Program-made: the position numbers and the translations under genes | Assembly (NCBI RefSeq): GCF_020497125.1 | Contig: NC_059073.1 | Span: 139,943,012 to 140,007,011, forward strand | Source of the DNA: Mauremys mutica | Taxonomy: Eukaryota > Chordata > Testudines > Geoemydidae | DNA: 64,000 bases | Direction: 5' to 3' | Notes under the pieces: generated by a model | Seen by the model: the letters and a program-made list of their open reading frames with translations, nothing else | The model's database searches: none | Told to the model about the DNA's origin: nothing | Part shown: positions 22,521 to 33,189 of the stretch, one piece after another | How positions within the stretch are numbered: the stretch's first letter is position 1 | Layout of the letters: every line of letters starts with the position of its first letter

Positions 22521-22646
22521 GGTTTCAGAATAGCAGCCATGTTAGTCTGTATCCGCAAAAAGAACAGGAGTACTTGTGGCACCTTAGAGACTAACAAATT
22601 TATTTGAGCATAAGCTTTCGTGAGCTACAGCCCACTTCTTCGAATG
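22521..22646 (-). mobile_element. 5'-truncated Penelope-like element with 10-bp target duplication
   Basis: Plus-strand sequence begins ggtttcagaatagcagccat and contains gtacttgtggcaccttagag and cataagctttcgtgagctac. This is the hallmark turtle repeat, in reverse. It is bounded by perfect direct repeats aaaatctata at 22511-22520 and 22647-22656. The truncation point on the minus strand falls at the start of the hammerhead-like segment. The stem-III-like gaaagcttatgctc is intact but the preceding core is cgaagaag rather than ctgatgaag. Confidence 0.8.
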
Positions 22647-22659
22647 AAAATCTATAGGA

Positions 22660-23235
22660 GTTTAAGTTTTATCTTCCACTGAACATCTAGGAGAGAACTT
22701 CAATTATTTAAGTGAAATTAACAGCTCAATAATCACCACCATTTTAGCATAACAGAAATATTTATAGTAAGATAAACTGATGTGTTAATGAGTCTCTGTA
22801 ACCAGTCCAGGGACTGGCATTCCCAGCAAGGTAAAATATGGTAGATCAGTGCTAACCTAAGATAAATTTGGGGCTGCTCTTGACTTTTTTTCTTGTAGGA
22901 CCCTTTGTGATGCTGTAGCTTAAGACTGTCCCAATTGTAAATTCTTGTAAATAAAACATTAATATTTTACCTTTCTATTTCGCACATCCCAAATCAAAAC
23001 TAAGGAAGAGAGGCTGCCTCTTCTAAAGAATGGTTCTGATGTGCACCAAGATGTATGAATGTGTGCGTTCAGCAAAAAGGAATTATTTAAAAAAAAAAAA
23101 AAAGCGTTGTGTATGGAAAAACTTCAACCATTCTATTTTTCATACTAACATTTTTCACTCTCTTTTTTTAAACAAAGAGGAAGGGGGGGAAAGTCCTTTC
23201 AAAATATTCTGCTTTATTTTAACACAATCATCCCC
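22660..23235. other. Unassigned non-coding sequence
   Basis: No gene seen. Poly-A of about 17 bp at 23087-23103. Confidence 0.4.
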
Positions 23236-23239
23236 AAAC

Positions 23240-23325
23240 AGAATGATGATCTTTCATCGGAGGATTCAGTGCACTTTACAAATATAAAATGAGCTAATCC
23301 CACAGGACCTTTGTGAGGTATTACG
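23240..23325 (-). repeat. L2/MIR-type SINE fragment, minus strand
   Basis: Contains tcagtgcactttacaaatat and cacaggacctttgtgaggta, the reversed 3' half of the family. Confidence 0.5.
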
Positions 23326-23329
23326 GCAG

Positions 23330-24070
23330 GCATCCCTAGATGGCGCTGTTAACCATAGTCTTGCAAGTTATTTTTTTCTTAGTACATGAGCTAGTTTTGA
23401 GGATGAAGAAATGCTGCATTATGCTTAGTTTTGTTGTGCAGCTGTCCTTTGAGGGAAGTAGTGACACACAGCGGAGACACAATTCCTGGGAATCAGGCTC
23501 TGCCATGGGATGAGATTCGTGCCTATATACTTTTGTCTCTGCCCCTGTTCCAGGACTGGCACACGTGTGTAAAGAAAGCAAGTTACACTTCTGTGTTTTC
23601 ACAGCAGTTAGCCCAAGTTATAATACAAGTGTTATCCCTAACTTGACTCCCATCCACACACAGAAAACTCTAGCTTGAGTTAAGTGGTGCTTTAAATTCC
23701 AGCTAGCTCTCCTGTCAGGGGTCGGTGAGCTGACTCAAGTGCTTCTGAAGCTGGAGATGGTAATGCACTGGGATTTGCAGCAACAGTTTGAGTTGTAACA
23801 ACTCAGCAGCAGCTAATCCAACAACTCTGCCAATCCAACCAGTCCATGCTACTAATCAAGTCACTCTGTGCATCTCCAGTGTTGTTCTGGAATACGGTCA
23901 CACTTGCTCAGGCTAATTTAGCTCAAGTGCAGTTAACTTGAGTGTGCTAAAAAGACACTCTAGAACACATCACTGATTTCCTCCCTCGCTGGGAAGCTGA
24001 CCTGCAAGCCCCCAGAATCCCACTCATGCTTGGCCGAGGGGTGGTGCTGTTGTCAGCAGTGGTGGAAGAA
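23330..24070. other. Unassigned non-coding sequence
   Basis: No gene or delimitable repeat. Repeated tcaagt/cttgag strings around 23670-23950 suggest an old palindromic DNA element. Confidence 0.35.
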
Positions 24071-24074
24071 GGGG

Positions 24075-24215
24075 CAACACAGTATTTTACAGATGGTGAA
24101 ATGGGGGATCAAATAACTCACCCCAAGTTACAAAGCCAATTCAGTTGCAGCTGGGGGGTGGGGTGGGGGTTCCAGATCTTCTGATTTCAGCTGTGAATAG
24201 AAAATAGCTTTCCTC
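24075..24215 (-). repeat. MIR-type SINE, minus strand
   Basis: Contains attttacagatggtgaaatg, caccccaagttacaaagcc and gttccagatcttctgatttc, the reversed core and tRNA-like part. A G-rich stretch interrupts the middle. Confidence 0.6.
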
Positions 24216-24219
24216 CTTC

Positions 24220-24925
24220 CCTTCAGTCAAATGTGAGCATTTCTCTAATAGGCTTCCCTGGTTTCAATTGTCACATCGCAGGGGACACAGGGTTTAGTTA
24301 TGTCTATATCCCATCACCTTCTTGTTACCAACCCCCTATTTATATCCCTCTTATATATTTTATTCCATTCGGGAGTCATAAAGAAATAAATTAGAATCGC
24401 AACACATCTGCAGCTCGTTCTGAAAGAGATTGTTAGCACTTGACTCACCTCCTTACACATCAATTTAGCACTCTTAGCAGGATTTAAATTGAATCAAGAC
24501 CAACCTGCTTAAGACAGAATTGTATCTTTCCCCACACATGTTTTCCAGGAGTGAAAAATCACGTTATTACAATCTGAGAACATTTGTGAATTTAGAACCT
24601 AACAGGCTGATTCACCTGCCCAGTTCTCCCACTTTCTGTATGACTCAGTTATTCTGTAACTATACCCAAGGACCAAGGCAAACCTAGAATTTTTAGTGCC
24701 AGTGTTTCTGAGCAAACCAAAAACAAACAAAAACACACATTTGAGCATGCAAAGAGCCATTGCATCCTGCAAACCTTACTAATCCTCACTTGGGCAAGCA
24801 CAATCCTGGAAGTTTAGAATTCCACCAGTCTTGAAATGGGTTTCCTGCCCCTTGGATGAAGTCCGTTAAAGCACGAGTTCCCATACAAGCTAAGCAGAAT
24901 GTCTAAAGGGAGAAGAATGATCCGG
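24220..24925. other. Unassigned non-coding sequence
   Basis: No gene or repeat recognised. Confidence 0.4.
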
Positions 24926-24929
24926 TGTC

Positions 24930-25200
24930 TAAGGCACCCACTAGGGGGCTCATGAGATCTGGGTTCATTTCCCAGCTCTGCCTCAGATCTCCCATAGCAC
25001 ATTGTGTAAATCACTTAATGTGTGTCTTGGTTCACCATCAGTAAAATGGGGATTATATGCCTTCCTTTGTGGGTCTTGTCTATTTAGAGTGCAAAGCTCT
25101 TTAGGTTAGAGACAGTCTCTTACCATGAGTATGTACAGTACCTAGCACAATGGGGTCCTTATCTCAGTGGGGGCTATTGTAATCCTACTAATTGTCATGA
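24930..25200 (+). repeat. Full-length MIR/L2-type SINE, plus strand
   Basis: tRNA-like part ctgggttcatttcccagctc, core gtaaatcacttaatgtgtg and catcagtaaaatggggatta, then the tail gtctatttagagtgcaaagc and gtacagtacctagcacaatg. All parts are in order, so this is one of the most complete copies in the window. Confidence 0.8.
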
Positions 25201-25282
25201 CTGCAGAACTGTAGGTGCTTTGACTTCAATAGGGCTACCTCTGTAAGTAAGAGCTCCACATTTGATCTTTAATTGGGTGGTA

Positions 25283-25445
25283 GTGACCTGACTTTTTGAG
25301 GTGCTGGGCACCTGAAGCTTTTGTTACCCTAATGAAAATCAGAGAGTAGTGCCAAGATTTTCAAAAGCAATCAGTGATTTGTGGCTGCACTAATTTTGGG
25401 GTGACCAATTTCAGACACAAAGAGAGCTGATTTTCAGAGCATGGG
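25283..25445. repeat. Short palindromic repeats, nested
   Basis: Contains ctttttgaggtgctgggcac, aatgaaaatcagagag and ctgattttcagagcatgggt, with an internal ccaagattttcaaaagcaat. It reads as two of the short palindromic repeats combined. Confidence 0.45.
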
Positions 25446-25449
25446 TGCC

Positions 25450-26640
25450 TGGCACTCTCAAGGTTTCTCCTGTCAGGTGCCCAAAGATGCTAAAATCTAC
25501 TCTGTTACTAATCAGGCAGTCTAAGCCTAGCTGTTTAAATTACCCAGTTTACCAAAGCAAATTGAGGTGTTTAACATGCATAAAATTCACGGCACCAATA
25601 AAAAAAATTTTAAAAAAAAATGGAATCAATGGGATTGAAGCAAGTGCTTAAGTTTTTTCCTAGATCGGGGCCTAATCAGCAGAACAGGGCTGACAACACA
25701 GATGAGTAATTCTCATTCTACCCAGTTCATTACAACAGGAATAGCTGTCTCAGTAAAATACACAAGTATTTTCCCCCCTTCCTGCTGTTCATGAACCACT
25801 GAACTCTGGGAACACAATGACCCTCCAGAACATCTGATCTCTTTCCAGTTCCCCTTACATATGCCTCTTAAAGCATATGAGAGATGTTTAGCCCCTCATG
25901 GAAGAAATGGGGCTTTATAACCTGTGCTGGTCTCACACATATGCCATGAAGTATGTCAGATATCCTTTGTAACATATTGCATTGTTTTATTAAGACTATT
26001 CCCTCTGAACTGAGGGCTTTTAGCAATGAAGTAGAGTCTTAAATAAATTTAATGGTGAAGCAGATAGGAGAAAAAACACACAAATACACCACTGTTAAGG
26101 CTACCAGCTAGCTAACAATAGCTCAGAGATGGAAGGCTTCTAAAGATGATAATCTGTTCCCCTATCTCTCAGCGTATATCATTTTACTAATTAGGTGTAT
26201 TAAGAGCTGCGTCTGTCGCATTTCACTCATTTACACGGACATAAGAAGACACATTTATAAGTCATTAAGGTGAAATAAAATCTTTGCTGGGTTTAATTAA
26301 TTTAAATATTCATGGAAACAGTACTGGGGAGGAATGTTGTTCTTAATCAGAACAGACACTGCTGTTTTATAATGCAAATTGCCTTTTCTTATGTGGACAA
26401 CACCAGGTACCTACAATAAAAAAGAGGCAGAACGTTAATTACAAGGATGGGGAAAGTTACCTCAAAATGACTGTGACTGTACTATAGCTACTGACTGAAG
26501 AATGATCTCAGCTGAGACCAACATATGCCTAGTACATATGTTGAGGTTAATACATACATGACCTCCAGGTAAGTTACTGTAATTAACTGAATCTGAATAT
26601 GGGGGAAAACCATTTATGAGCCACCATTATTATTGATAAA
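25450..26640. other. Unassigned sequence, possible conserved non-coding element
   Basis: No gene. The part 26160-26420 is free of recognisable repeats and AT-rich, with clustered homeodomain-like strings (tttaattaatttaaatatt at 26292-26310) and an octamer atgcaaat at 26372-26379. A role as an enhancer is speculation from sequence only. Confidence 0.3.
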
Positions 26641-26644
26641 CATA

Positions 26645-27300
26645 TTATGGTAGTGCACCTAGAGACCAATGAAGAATGTGGCCCCATTGTGCTAGGTCAG
26701 GGGTGGGCAAACTACGGCCCTCCAGATGTTTTAATCTGACCCTCGAGCTCCCACCGGGGAGCAGGGTCCAGGGCTTGCCCCGCTCTGACACTCCAGCAGG
26801 GGAGCATGGTCAGGGACTTGCCGTACTCTACATGGCTCCCAGAAGCAGTGGCATGTTCCACCTCTGGCTCCTACACGTAGGAGCAGTCAGGGGGCTCCAC
26901 ACCCAGGAACCATGGCCAACAGGAGCTGCAGGGCGGCACCTGCAGACAGGGCAGTGTGCAGAGTCGCCTGGCCGCACCTCCATGTAGGAGCCGTAGGGGG
27001 ACATGCTGCTGCTTCTGAGAGCTGCTTGAGGTAAGCGCTGCCCAGAGCCTGCATCCCTGACCCCCCTCCTGTGCCCCAACCCCTTCCCCCAGTCCTGATC
27101 CCCCTCCTGCCCTTCAAACCCCTCAGGCCCAGTCTGGAGCACCCTCCTGCACCCCCAACCCCCAATTTTATGAGCATTCATGGCCTACCATACCATTTCC
27201 ATACCCAGATGTGGCCCTTGGGACAAAAAGTTTGCCCACCCCTGTGTTAGGTGCTATACAAAACACTGAAGTCCTTCCTCCAAATAGCTTACAATCTAAC
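26645..27300 (-). repeat. L2/MIR-type tail, minus strand, split by a hAT element
   Basis: Left part ggccccattgtgctaggt, right part gtgctatacaaaacactga and aatagcttacaatctaact. The two join correctly when the hAT at 26698-27244 is removed. Confidence 0.75.
26698..27244. mobile_element. Non-autonomous hAT element (547 bp), CAGGGGTGGGCAAACT family
   Basis: Ends caggggtgggcaaact and agtttgcccacccctg are perfect inverted copies. Eight-bp flanks are tgctaggt (26690-26697) and tgttaggt (27245-27252), one mismatch. The GC-rich interior gives frames up to 117 codons that are Gly/Arg/Pro-rich chance products. No transposase. Confidence 0.88.
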
Positions 27301-28140
27301 TAGAAAGGATAAACACACAAGCAGAGCAATTGGACTCCTCTAGGATAATGCAAATTATGAAATTCAGACAGGGAAAGAGAGAGCTGGAGACAAGGCATGA
27401 CTGAGAAAATTTATGAATTTAGAACATGACTGATTCACCTGCTCCCTTCCCCAACATCATGTATGACTTTCCACTAGAGGCAGAACGATATTCACATGAC
27501 TGTCCTCATTCCTCACCATGCCAACACTTAGAGGGTAAAAGATGGTAACCTACATCTAGAATAGGTTAAAAGCTAACACACGTTAGCTAACCATGACCTA
27601 ACCACAACCTCTTTTCCTAATCTAGACGCATCCACTATTCCCTACTAATGGAAGAGCTGTGAGTTTGTTTTTTGATTCATCAATATGCTATTTTAGAGTT
27701 TTATACTGCTGCCCATCGCCATAGTATCTGAGTGCTTGCCACATAAAAATATTCCCTTAGGATTTGTTGTTCTCTCTCTCACTTCCCCCTCAACCCCCCA
27801 TGGCTCTCTTTTGAGCTCAAGATAGGCCAAATATAATGTATTAATAAAACCATACACCGCCCGTTCAGGTGTCTTTACGTACAACTAAGAACCTTTCTGT
27901 ATCTCACTAAAGAGAGGGGGTATTTTTAAACAGTATTAAAAGAGTTCAGCAGGCTGGATGGAGCATGCTCATGAAAATAAGACCCCATGCATCCTCAAGG
28001 TCATTTGGTTAACATCTCAGCCAGCAGACACTGCATTAAAAAAGGGGGAATACAAGCAGACTAAAGAAATACAGTGATCACTCACTCCCCCTGGTTAGTC
28101 ATGAGAGATAACAGGGCAACCCACTACAACTCATGTTACT
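27300..28140. other. Unassigned non-coding sequence
   Basis: Nothing recognised beyond ordinary AT-rich sequence. Confidence 0.4.
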
Positions 28141-28146
28141 GTACAT

Positions 28147-28306
28147 CAGTAGTTCTCAACCTTTTCTATACCAAACACCTCCCTTTTGCACATCTGGACT
28201 CCCCTTGCATCCAGCTGGGACACCATTCCCATTTAGCTATATGGGACAGGGAAGGTGGACATGACCTCTTAACATCTGTTGGCGACACCTAGGTAGAAAA
28301 CTCCTG
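28147..28306. mobile_element. hAT-type element, CAGTGGTTCTCAACCTTT family
   Basis: Starts cagtagttctcaacctttt and ends aggtagaaaactcctg, a decayed inverted end. Same terminal family as 58313-58534. The 8-bp flanks agree only at about half the positions, so the copy is old. Confidence 0.6.
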
Positions 28307-28404
28307 CTCCAGGTTCTTGCCTTGCACCACTGAAATAAATGGGAGTTGAACCCGTGATGTCAACATAGGAAGGATCAGGATGGGAGATAGTATACTAATA
28401 TCTA

Positions 28405-28763
28405 ATACTAGGTAGCGGGTTTAAAACAAACACAAGAAAGTATTTTTTCCACACAACACACAGTCAACCTCTGGAACACCTTGCCAGAGTGTGTTATGAA
28501 GGCCAATACTATAATGGGGTTCAAAAGGGAGCTAGATTGATTCATGGAAGATAGGCCCATCAATGGCTATTAGCCAGGATGGACAGGGATGGTGTCCCTA
28601 GCCTCCGTTTGCCAGAAGCTGGGATTGGGTGACAGGGCATGGATCACTTGATGATAACCTGTTTGTTCATTCCCTTTGGGGCACCTGCCATTGGCCACTC
28701 GCAGAGGACAGGATTCTGGGCTTGATGGACCTTTGGTCTGACCCAGTGCGGCCGTTCTTATGT
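28405..28763 (+). mobile_element. CR1 LINE 3' end (~360 bp)
   Basis: In order: cacaacacacagtcaacctc, ggaacaccttgccagag, agctagattgattcatgga, gcctccgtttgccagaagct, gggcttgatggacctttggt and gacccagtgcggccgttctt. This is the end of CR1 ORF2 plus the 3' untranslated region, 5'-truncated and non-coding now. Confidence 0.9.
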
Positions 28764-28769
28764 AATTCA

Positions 28770-29215
28770 TTTTGGGCGAGGTTTAGGAAGCAGATTCAAG
28801 TATCAAAAGACAGAAAACAGGCCCCTGCATTTCACCCAGACATGCACACTGACCTTGCCCTCCCCACCCGCAGACGCCCATCAATGCATCATGAAGCGTG
28901 GAATCAATCTCACCCCATCACAAACACTCATTCTGCATTTGTTCAAAGCATAATAAAGTTTAATATAGTCACGATTCAAACTAAACAGCCACAATTCAGC
29001 CTCAGAGCCAACTCCCCTTAGAATTCTGACAAGCAACAAATGAACTTAATATAAATATGCAGGGAAAACTCATCTTTGCTTGTGGACTGGAAAAACTGCT
29101 GACTCCCAGCACAAAGACTTAATAGAGCGACTAGTTGGAAATTTATTCTTGCCCAGACCTAATGCTTCAGCAATCTGGTTGTTAGTCAAATCAATGTTTG
29201 CTGAAGGCTCATGCG
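28770..29215. other. Unassigned non-coding sequence
   Basis: No gene or repeat recognised. Confidence 0.4.
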
Positions 29216-29221
29216 TCAAGC

Positions 29222-29365
29222 GTCAGAGCAACCTAGTGCACAGGGCAATGGACTGGGATACTGGTTTCTACTCCCAGTTCTGCCCCTTGCCCGTTGCATG
29301 ACCTTGGTCAAGTCACTTCATCTCCATTTCTGCTCCCATCCTTTTTTATTGTTCTGTGCTTTAAT
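29222..29365 (+). repeat. MIR-type SINE, plus strand
   Basis: tRNA-like cacagggcaatggactggga and tactcccagttctgcccctt, then core catgaccttggtcaagtcac and tcatctccatttctgc. The tail is missing. Confidence 0.75.
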
Positions 29366-29552
29366 CACAAATTAGCTGCTATGGTTTTTGCTAGACCCGC
29401 CTAGAACCCAGAATGAATGAGATGTGAGAAAATGAGAAATACGGCATTTAAAAGAAGAGTGTTTAATCTGTTTTTTTTTTCTTTTAAACCTCTGAAAATG
29501 CTCAATTTGGTTTAGGGACTGGACAGAAGAGGGCCCTGGTGCTGTAAAGAGG

Positions 29553-29642
29553 AGGGGTAAAATTTTCAAAAGCCCTTCAGTGACTGAGGTTCTTATGTCA
29601 CTTTTAAAGATGAGACTTGGTCACTTTTGAAAATTTTCCCCC
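29553..29642. repeat. Short palindromic repeat
   Basis: ggggtaaaattttcaaaag and cttttgaaaattttccccc are inverted ends. Inside, cagtgactgaggttctta and gtcacttttaaaga alternate. A relative lies at 44540-44632. Confidence 0.65.
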
Positions 29643-29829
29643 AGATCCCTAGGTGAATGCCCCACCCAAATCATATCCAAAATGATTCTGATTTCTGCAA
29701 GTGCATCCATGGGTGGCAAGTTTGTAGAAATTTTGGTGGTGCCCAAAACCTGCCCCCCCCCCAAACTCCACCCCCACCTGCCTAAGGCTCTGGGAAGGGG
29801 TTTGGGTGGGGGGAGGAGTTCTGGGGTGC

Positions 29830-30090
29830 AGGTCCTGGGCTGGGGATTAGGGTGCAGGCTTTGGAATGGAGTTTGAGTGCTGGGTGCAGGCTCCGGGCAG
29901 GGGGTGGGTGTGCAGGAGGGGGTGACGGGTGAAGGCTTTGGGACGGAGTTTGGGTGCAGGCTCTGGGCTGGGGGCACAGGAGGGAGTGAGGGGTGCAGGC
30001 TCTGGGAGGGAATTTGGGGGTGGGAAAGGGTACAGAGGGAGGGGGTGCAGGCTCTGGGAGGGAGTTTGGGGATAGGAGGGAGTGCAGGGG
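29830..30090 (+). repeat. G-rich tandem repeat, gtgcaggctctggg units
   Basis: The string gtgcaggct(c/t)(t/c)ggg recurs at about 29836, 29884, 29957, 29994 and 30046, usually followed by a gagtttggg-like segment. Diverged minisatellite. Confidence 0.65.
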
Positions 30091-30400
30091 TGAGGGCTGT
30101 GGGGCTGAGGATGAGGGGTTCATGATGTGTGGGGCTCAGGGCTGGGGCAGAGGATTAGGGTGCTAGGGTATGAGGGCTGTGGCTGGGGATGAGGGGTTCA
30201 TGATGCAGGAGGAGGCTCAGGGCTAGGGCAGAGGGTTGGGGTGAGGGCTGTGGGGCTGAGGATGTGAGAGGTTCATGATGCGGGGGGGCTCAGGGCTGGG
30301 GCAGAGGATCAGGGTGCAGGGGGATGAGGGCTCTGGCTGGGGATGAGGGTTTGGGGCGTTGGAGAGGCTTAGGGCTAGGGTGGAAGGGCAGGGTAAGGGC
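30090..30400 (+). repeat. Minisatellite, four 71-84 bp units
   Basis: Unit starts (rtgagggctstgg) fall at about 30090, 30170, 30241 and 30324. The first three contain gaggttcatgatg or ggggttcatgatg and end with ctcagggct-type sequence. Confidence 0.75.
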
Positions 30401-30558
30401 AGCCTGCCCTGCCATTAGTGGTTGGAGGGGCACTAGGACCCTGGGGCAGCAGACAGCAGTTCTGCTGGGAGCCGCTCCGCGTAGGAATGTGCTACTCCGG
30501 AAACACAAACAGGTACAGGAGAGGCACGCGCCGCTTTCTTCCAGGCAGGGATGAGGCC

Positions 30559-30581
30559 GGGGGGGGGGGGGGGGGGGGGGG
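30559..30581 (+). repeat. Poly-G tract (~23 bp)
   Basis: Uninterrupted G run. It is prone to length change and could form a G-quadruplex. Confidence 0.95.
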
Positions 30582-30809
30582 AGATGCATAGAGAAGCGGG
30601 GGCTCGGGCCCAATCCAGGCAGGGCCGGGGGAGAGACCCAGCTCCAAATAGTGGTGGAGCAGGGCCCCCAGCCCTGAATATTCCTGGTGCCCGAGCACCA
30701 CAAAAGTATATGAGTGCATCTATTATTTCTAAATATTTACCCAAGAACTGTGGATAAATAATTTCAAGGCTTTTGGTGGTTCATGAATTGTTAACTATGA
30801 TTACTGGCC

Positions 30810-30900
30810 AAGATTTTCAGAAGTGATTAGTGACTTTGGATGCCTCAGTCTTTGAGTATCCAAATTTGACACCCCTTTAAGAAGCTTGATTTTCAGAAAA
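30810..30900. repeat. Short palindromic repeat
   Basis: ccaagattttcagaagtgat at the left and gaagcttgattttcagaaa at the right, around a segment with ttgagtatccaaatttgac. Related to 32605-32798. Confidence 0.45.
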
Positions 30901-31158
30901 TGCAGAGCATCTGCCCTCTGCAAATCTGTCTCCTTTAATGCTCTTCAAGCCTGGCACCCAGAATCACTAACCACTTCGAAAAATAGGGACTATTCTCAAT
31001 ACATGTTGTGTTTGGCCACATGGTATTGTTTTCCATTCCCTGACTAGATAGCAGATTTTAAAGATGGAAAATGAAATACTTTTGCAGTGAACCCAAAATA
31101 TTTCATTGAATTCACATTTTTTTTTAATACAGGAGATCGTTTGAACGCTCCTGAACAA

Positions 31159-31898
31159 TTCATAGATTTTGAAGGCCAGAAAGGGACCATTATGAACAGC
31201 TAAATCGAATACCTCCATAACACAGCACAGAGAATTTCATCCAGTCAAACTCATGTCTTCTGACTTTGAGAGCATGACCTTTAAAAAGACATCCAATCTC
31301 AAAGACTTCCAGTGATGGACAATCCACCACGTCTCTGATTCTTCCAATGGTTAACTACTGTGGAAGCCAGTAAATAATTAACAAGGATTTGAAGAGATCT
31401 TAATGAATGTTAGTTAGCAAGAGTCAGGCCATACTGTAACCTTAATGACGTAAGACTTGTAGGAGCAAAGATAGTGCGAGGCGACAGGACAGGAACTGTG
31501 TACAAAGTTATTACGACCTTGCAATCACTAACCAAAATGCAGGCTTGCTTTTTCTAGGATTGAGACAAATAAGATAAGCCTTTTTGCTATGTATAAACAA
31601 AATGTAGTTGTTGCTTTTTACTGTCTGTATTATTGTTAGAAATTGTCTGTAAAAGGTATAAAGGCTTGCTGTGATTGTTTACCAGTTGAGAGACCTGCCC
31701 AGGACTGGGGTGACCCTGTGTCCTATGGCACTCTCTCCCTCCATGGTAATTACTGGAGAAATTAAAGAATTTGATTTTGCTGCACCCAAACAATAAAAGC
31801 GAGAACTTAGTTTTTCTTCGACACTACCCTCACTGTTTCTCTTATTTTCAGCAATCCATTTATCCACCTGCAATTTGTTACCCTTCACGGCTAGATGC
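31159..31898 (-). mobile_element. CR1 LINE fragment, minus strand, split by an LTR
   Basis: The left part contains catagattttgaaggccag, aagggaccattatgaac, aatttcatccagt, gtgatggacaatccaccac and ttccaatggttaac, the reversed CR1 3' region. It resumes after 31823 with ctaccctcactgtttctc and acggctagatgcag. Removing the LTR restores the usual order. Confidence 0.8.
31359..31823 (+). mobile_element. Solo LTR (465 bp), plus strand, inside a CR1
   Basis: Begins tgtggaagccagtaaataa and ends ttcttcgaca, TG...CA. A 4-bp duplication, ctac, flanks it (31355-31358, 31824-31827). A TATA-like ggtataaagg is at 31654-31663 and the polyadenylation signal aataaa is at 31792-31797, about 26 bp before the end. 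A 4-bp duplication fits class I endogenous retroviruses, though I do not name the family. No internal genes. Confidence 0.78.
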
Positions 31899-32074
31899 AG
31901 TCTTATCCTATGACAAGCAGCAAATCTAATTCAAAATCATTATTTAACTGTCTCTTAATTATTCAAGTAACTCTGATCCAAAGTGTTTCATCTACCATTT
32001 GATGTGATTGCAACAGAATCTATCCAGTAGTCACATAACAGGAAGTGTTTATAGCAGGACTGGACAGATACAAA

Positions 32075-32162
32075 GTCTTGGTTTTCAGAGATGCTGAGGA
32101 CTTTCAGCTTGCAATGATTTCAATAAGAGTTGCAAACAGCATCTCTGAAAAATCAGGCCTGA
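32075..32162. repeat. Short palindromic repeat
   Basis: ggttttcagagatgctgagg and cagcatctctgaaaaatcagg are inverted ends around gcaatgatttcaataagagt. Confidence 0.6.
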
Positions 32163-32604
32163 GGTGTATTGCTAGTTCCTGAGCATCTGTGAAATTTACA
32201 GATCAAGCCTTTAAAAAAATGCAGCAGAAAAATAGACATAATAGCAAGATAAGCTCAGAAAAAAAATGCTGCTCAAAAGTGCAAAGCTCTTTTAATTTTT
32301 CAATTTACTATTCATAGAGGTTCTGTCTTCTATCAAGGTGTCAGAAGCTGCTTCTGAGTATTATGCAAGGAGGGTTCCATTGAACGGCAGTAGCAGTTGC
32401 AAGACAAGCAAGGCACATCAGCTTGATACAAATCAAACATTTTCCCCCCTTTTTTATTTTAAATCTCCAGGCTGATGCTATTAACAGAGGAGGGAACAGA
32501 TGCAGAAACTGTTTTGGCTCGACAGACCCTTCACTGCAGCTGAAATCTGTTCCGGACTCCGCTAACAGCAGGGATGCAGATGTAAAGGAAAACAAAAATC
32601 TTTT

Positions 32605-32798
32605 AAGCCAAGGTTTTAAGAAGTGATTACTGATTGTGGGTGCCCAATCTGAGACACTGCACAGGAGTCTGATTTTCAGAGGAAGAAGAGAATGCTTAGC
32701 GCTTTCTGAAAATCCAGCTCATTTAAGGGGCCTCCAGCTGGGCACCAAAAATTGAAGTGCTCAAAATCACTAAGCACATTTGAAAACCATGGCCCCTG
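32605..32798. repeat. Palindromic repeat (~190 bp)
   Basis: ggttttaagaagtgatta and aatcactaagcacatttg are inverted ends. A second pair, gagtctgattttcagagg and gctttctgaaaatccagct, forms the middle. Confidence 0.5.
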
Positions 32799-32877
32799 TT
32801 TTCAGTTTTAACTGTAGAAGTGCTCAGTGCCATTAAAATAGCTCTTTTAGCAAACATGCTCGCACTCTTTCACACAC

Positions 32878-33188
32878 AGGGGTATGTCTACCCTGGAGAT
32901 AGAGGTGTAATAGCAAGCTTGGATAGACATAACCCCTGCTAGCTTTGATTAAGCTAGCACACTAAAAATAACAGTGCACCTCCAGCTGCAGCAGCAATGG
33001 AAAGGGGTAGCTGCCCTGGATACATCTCTAGGGTTTCAGATGGGCTTGTACTCGGCGTGGCTAGCACATCATGCTACTTGTGCAGCTTGGCTATGCTGCT
33101 ATTTTTAGTGCACTAGCTCAATCAGAGCTAGCATGGGTATGTCTCCCCGAGCTGGAAATGACACCTCCAGCATTGATGTACCCACAGT
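32878..33188. mobile_element. Fold-back DNA element (~310 bp)
   Basis: Inner arms gctagcacactaaaaataac (32953-) and ctgctatttttagtgcacta (33097-) are complementary at about 20 of 22 positions. The outer part has gtatgtctaccc at the left and gtatgtctcccc in the same orientation near 33137. It resembles Harbinger-type non-autonomous elements, but no duplication was seen. Confidence 0.5.
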
Positions 33189-33189
33189 C

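Larger units (their letters stand above)
29715..30705. mobile_element. G-rich DNA-type element carrying a minisatellite
   Basis: The left edge tttggtggtgcccaaaacc and right edge ggtgcccgagcaccacaaaa look like short inverted ends, but I found no target duplication, so the borders are tentative. The interior is strongly G-rich on the plus strand, with tandem repeats and a poly-G run. Apparent proline-rich frames on the minus strand are translations of this low-complexity DNA. Confidence 0.45.

Noticed and set aside
28405..28763. CR1 copy as a source of an active reverse transcriptase
   Set aside because: Only the 3' end is present; the reverse-transcriptase domain is absent.
29621..30123. Proline-rich minus-strand frames
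   Set aside because: Translations of the G-rich minisatellite; no start context or splice sites.
30290..30744. Frames with polyproline runs
   Set aside because: They come from the 23-base G run and minisatellite.
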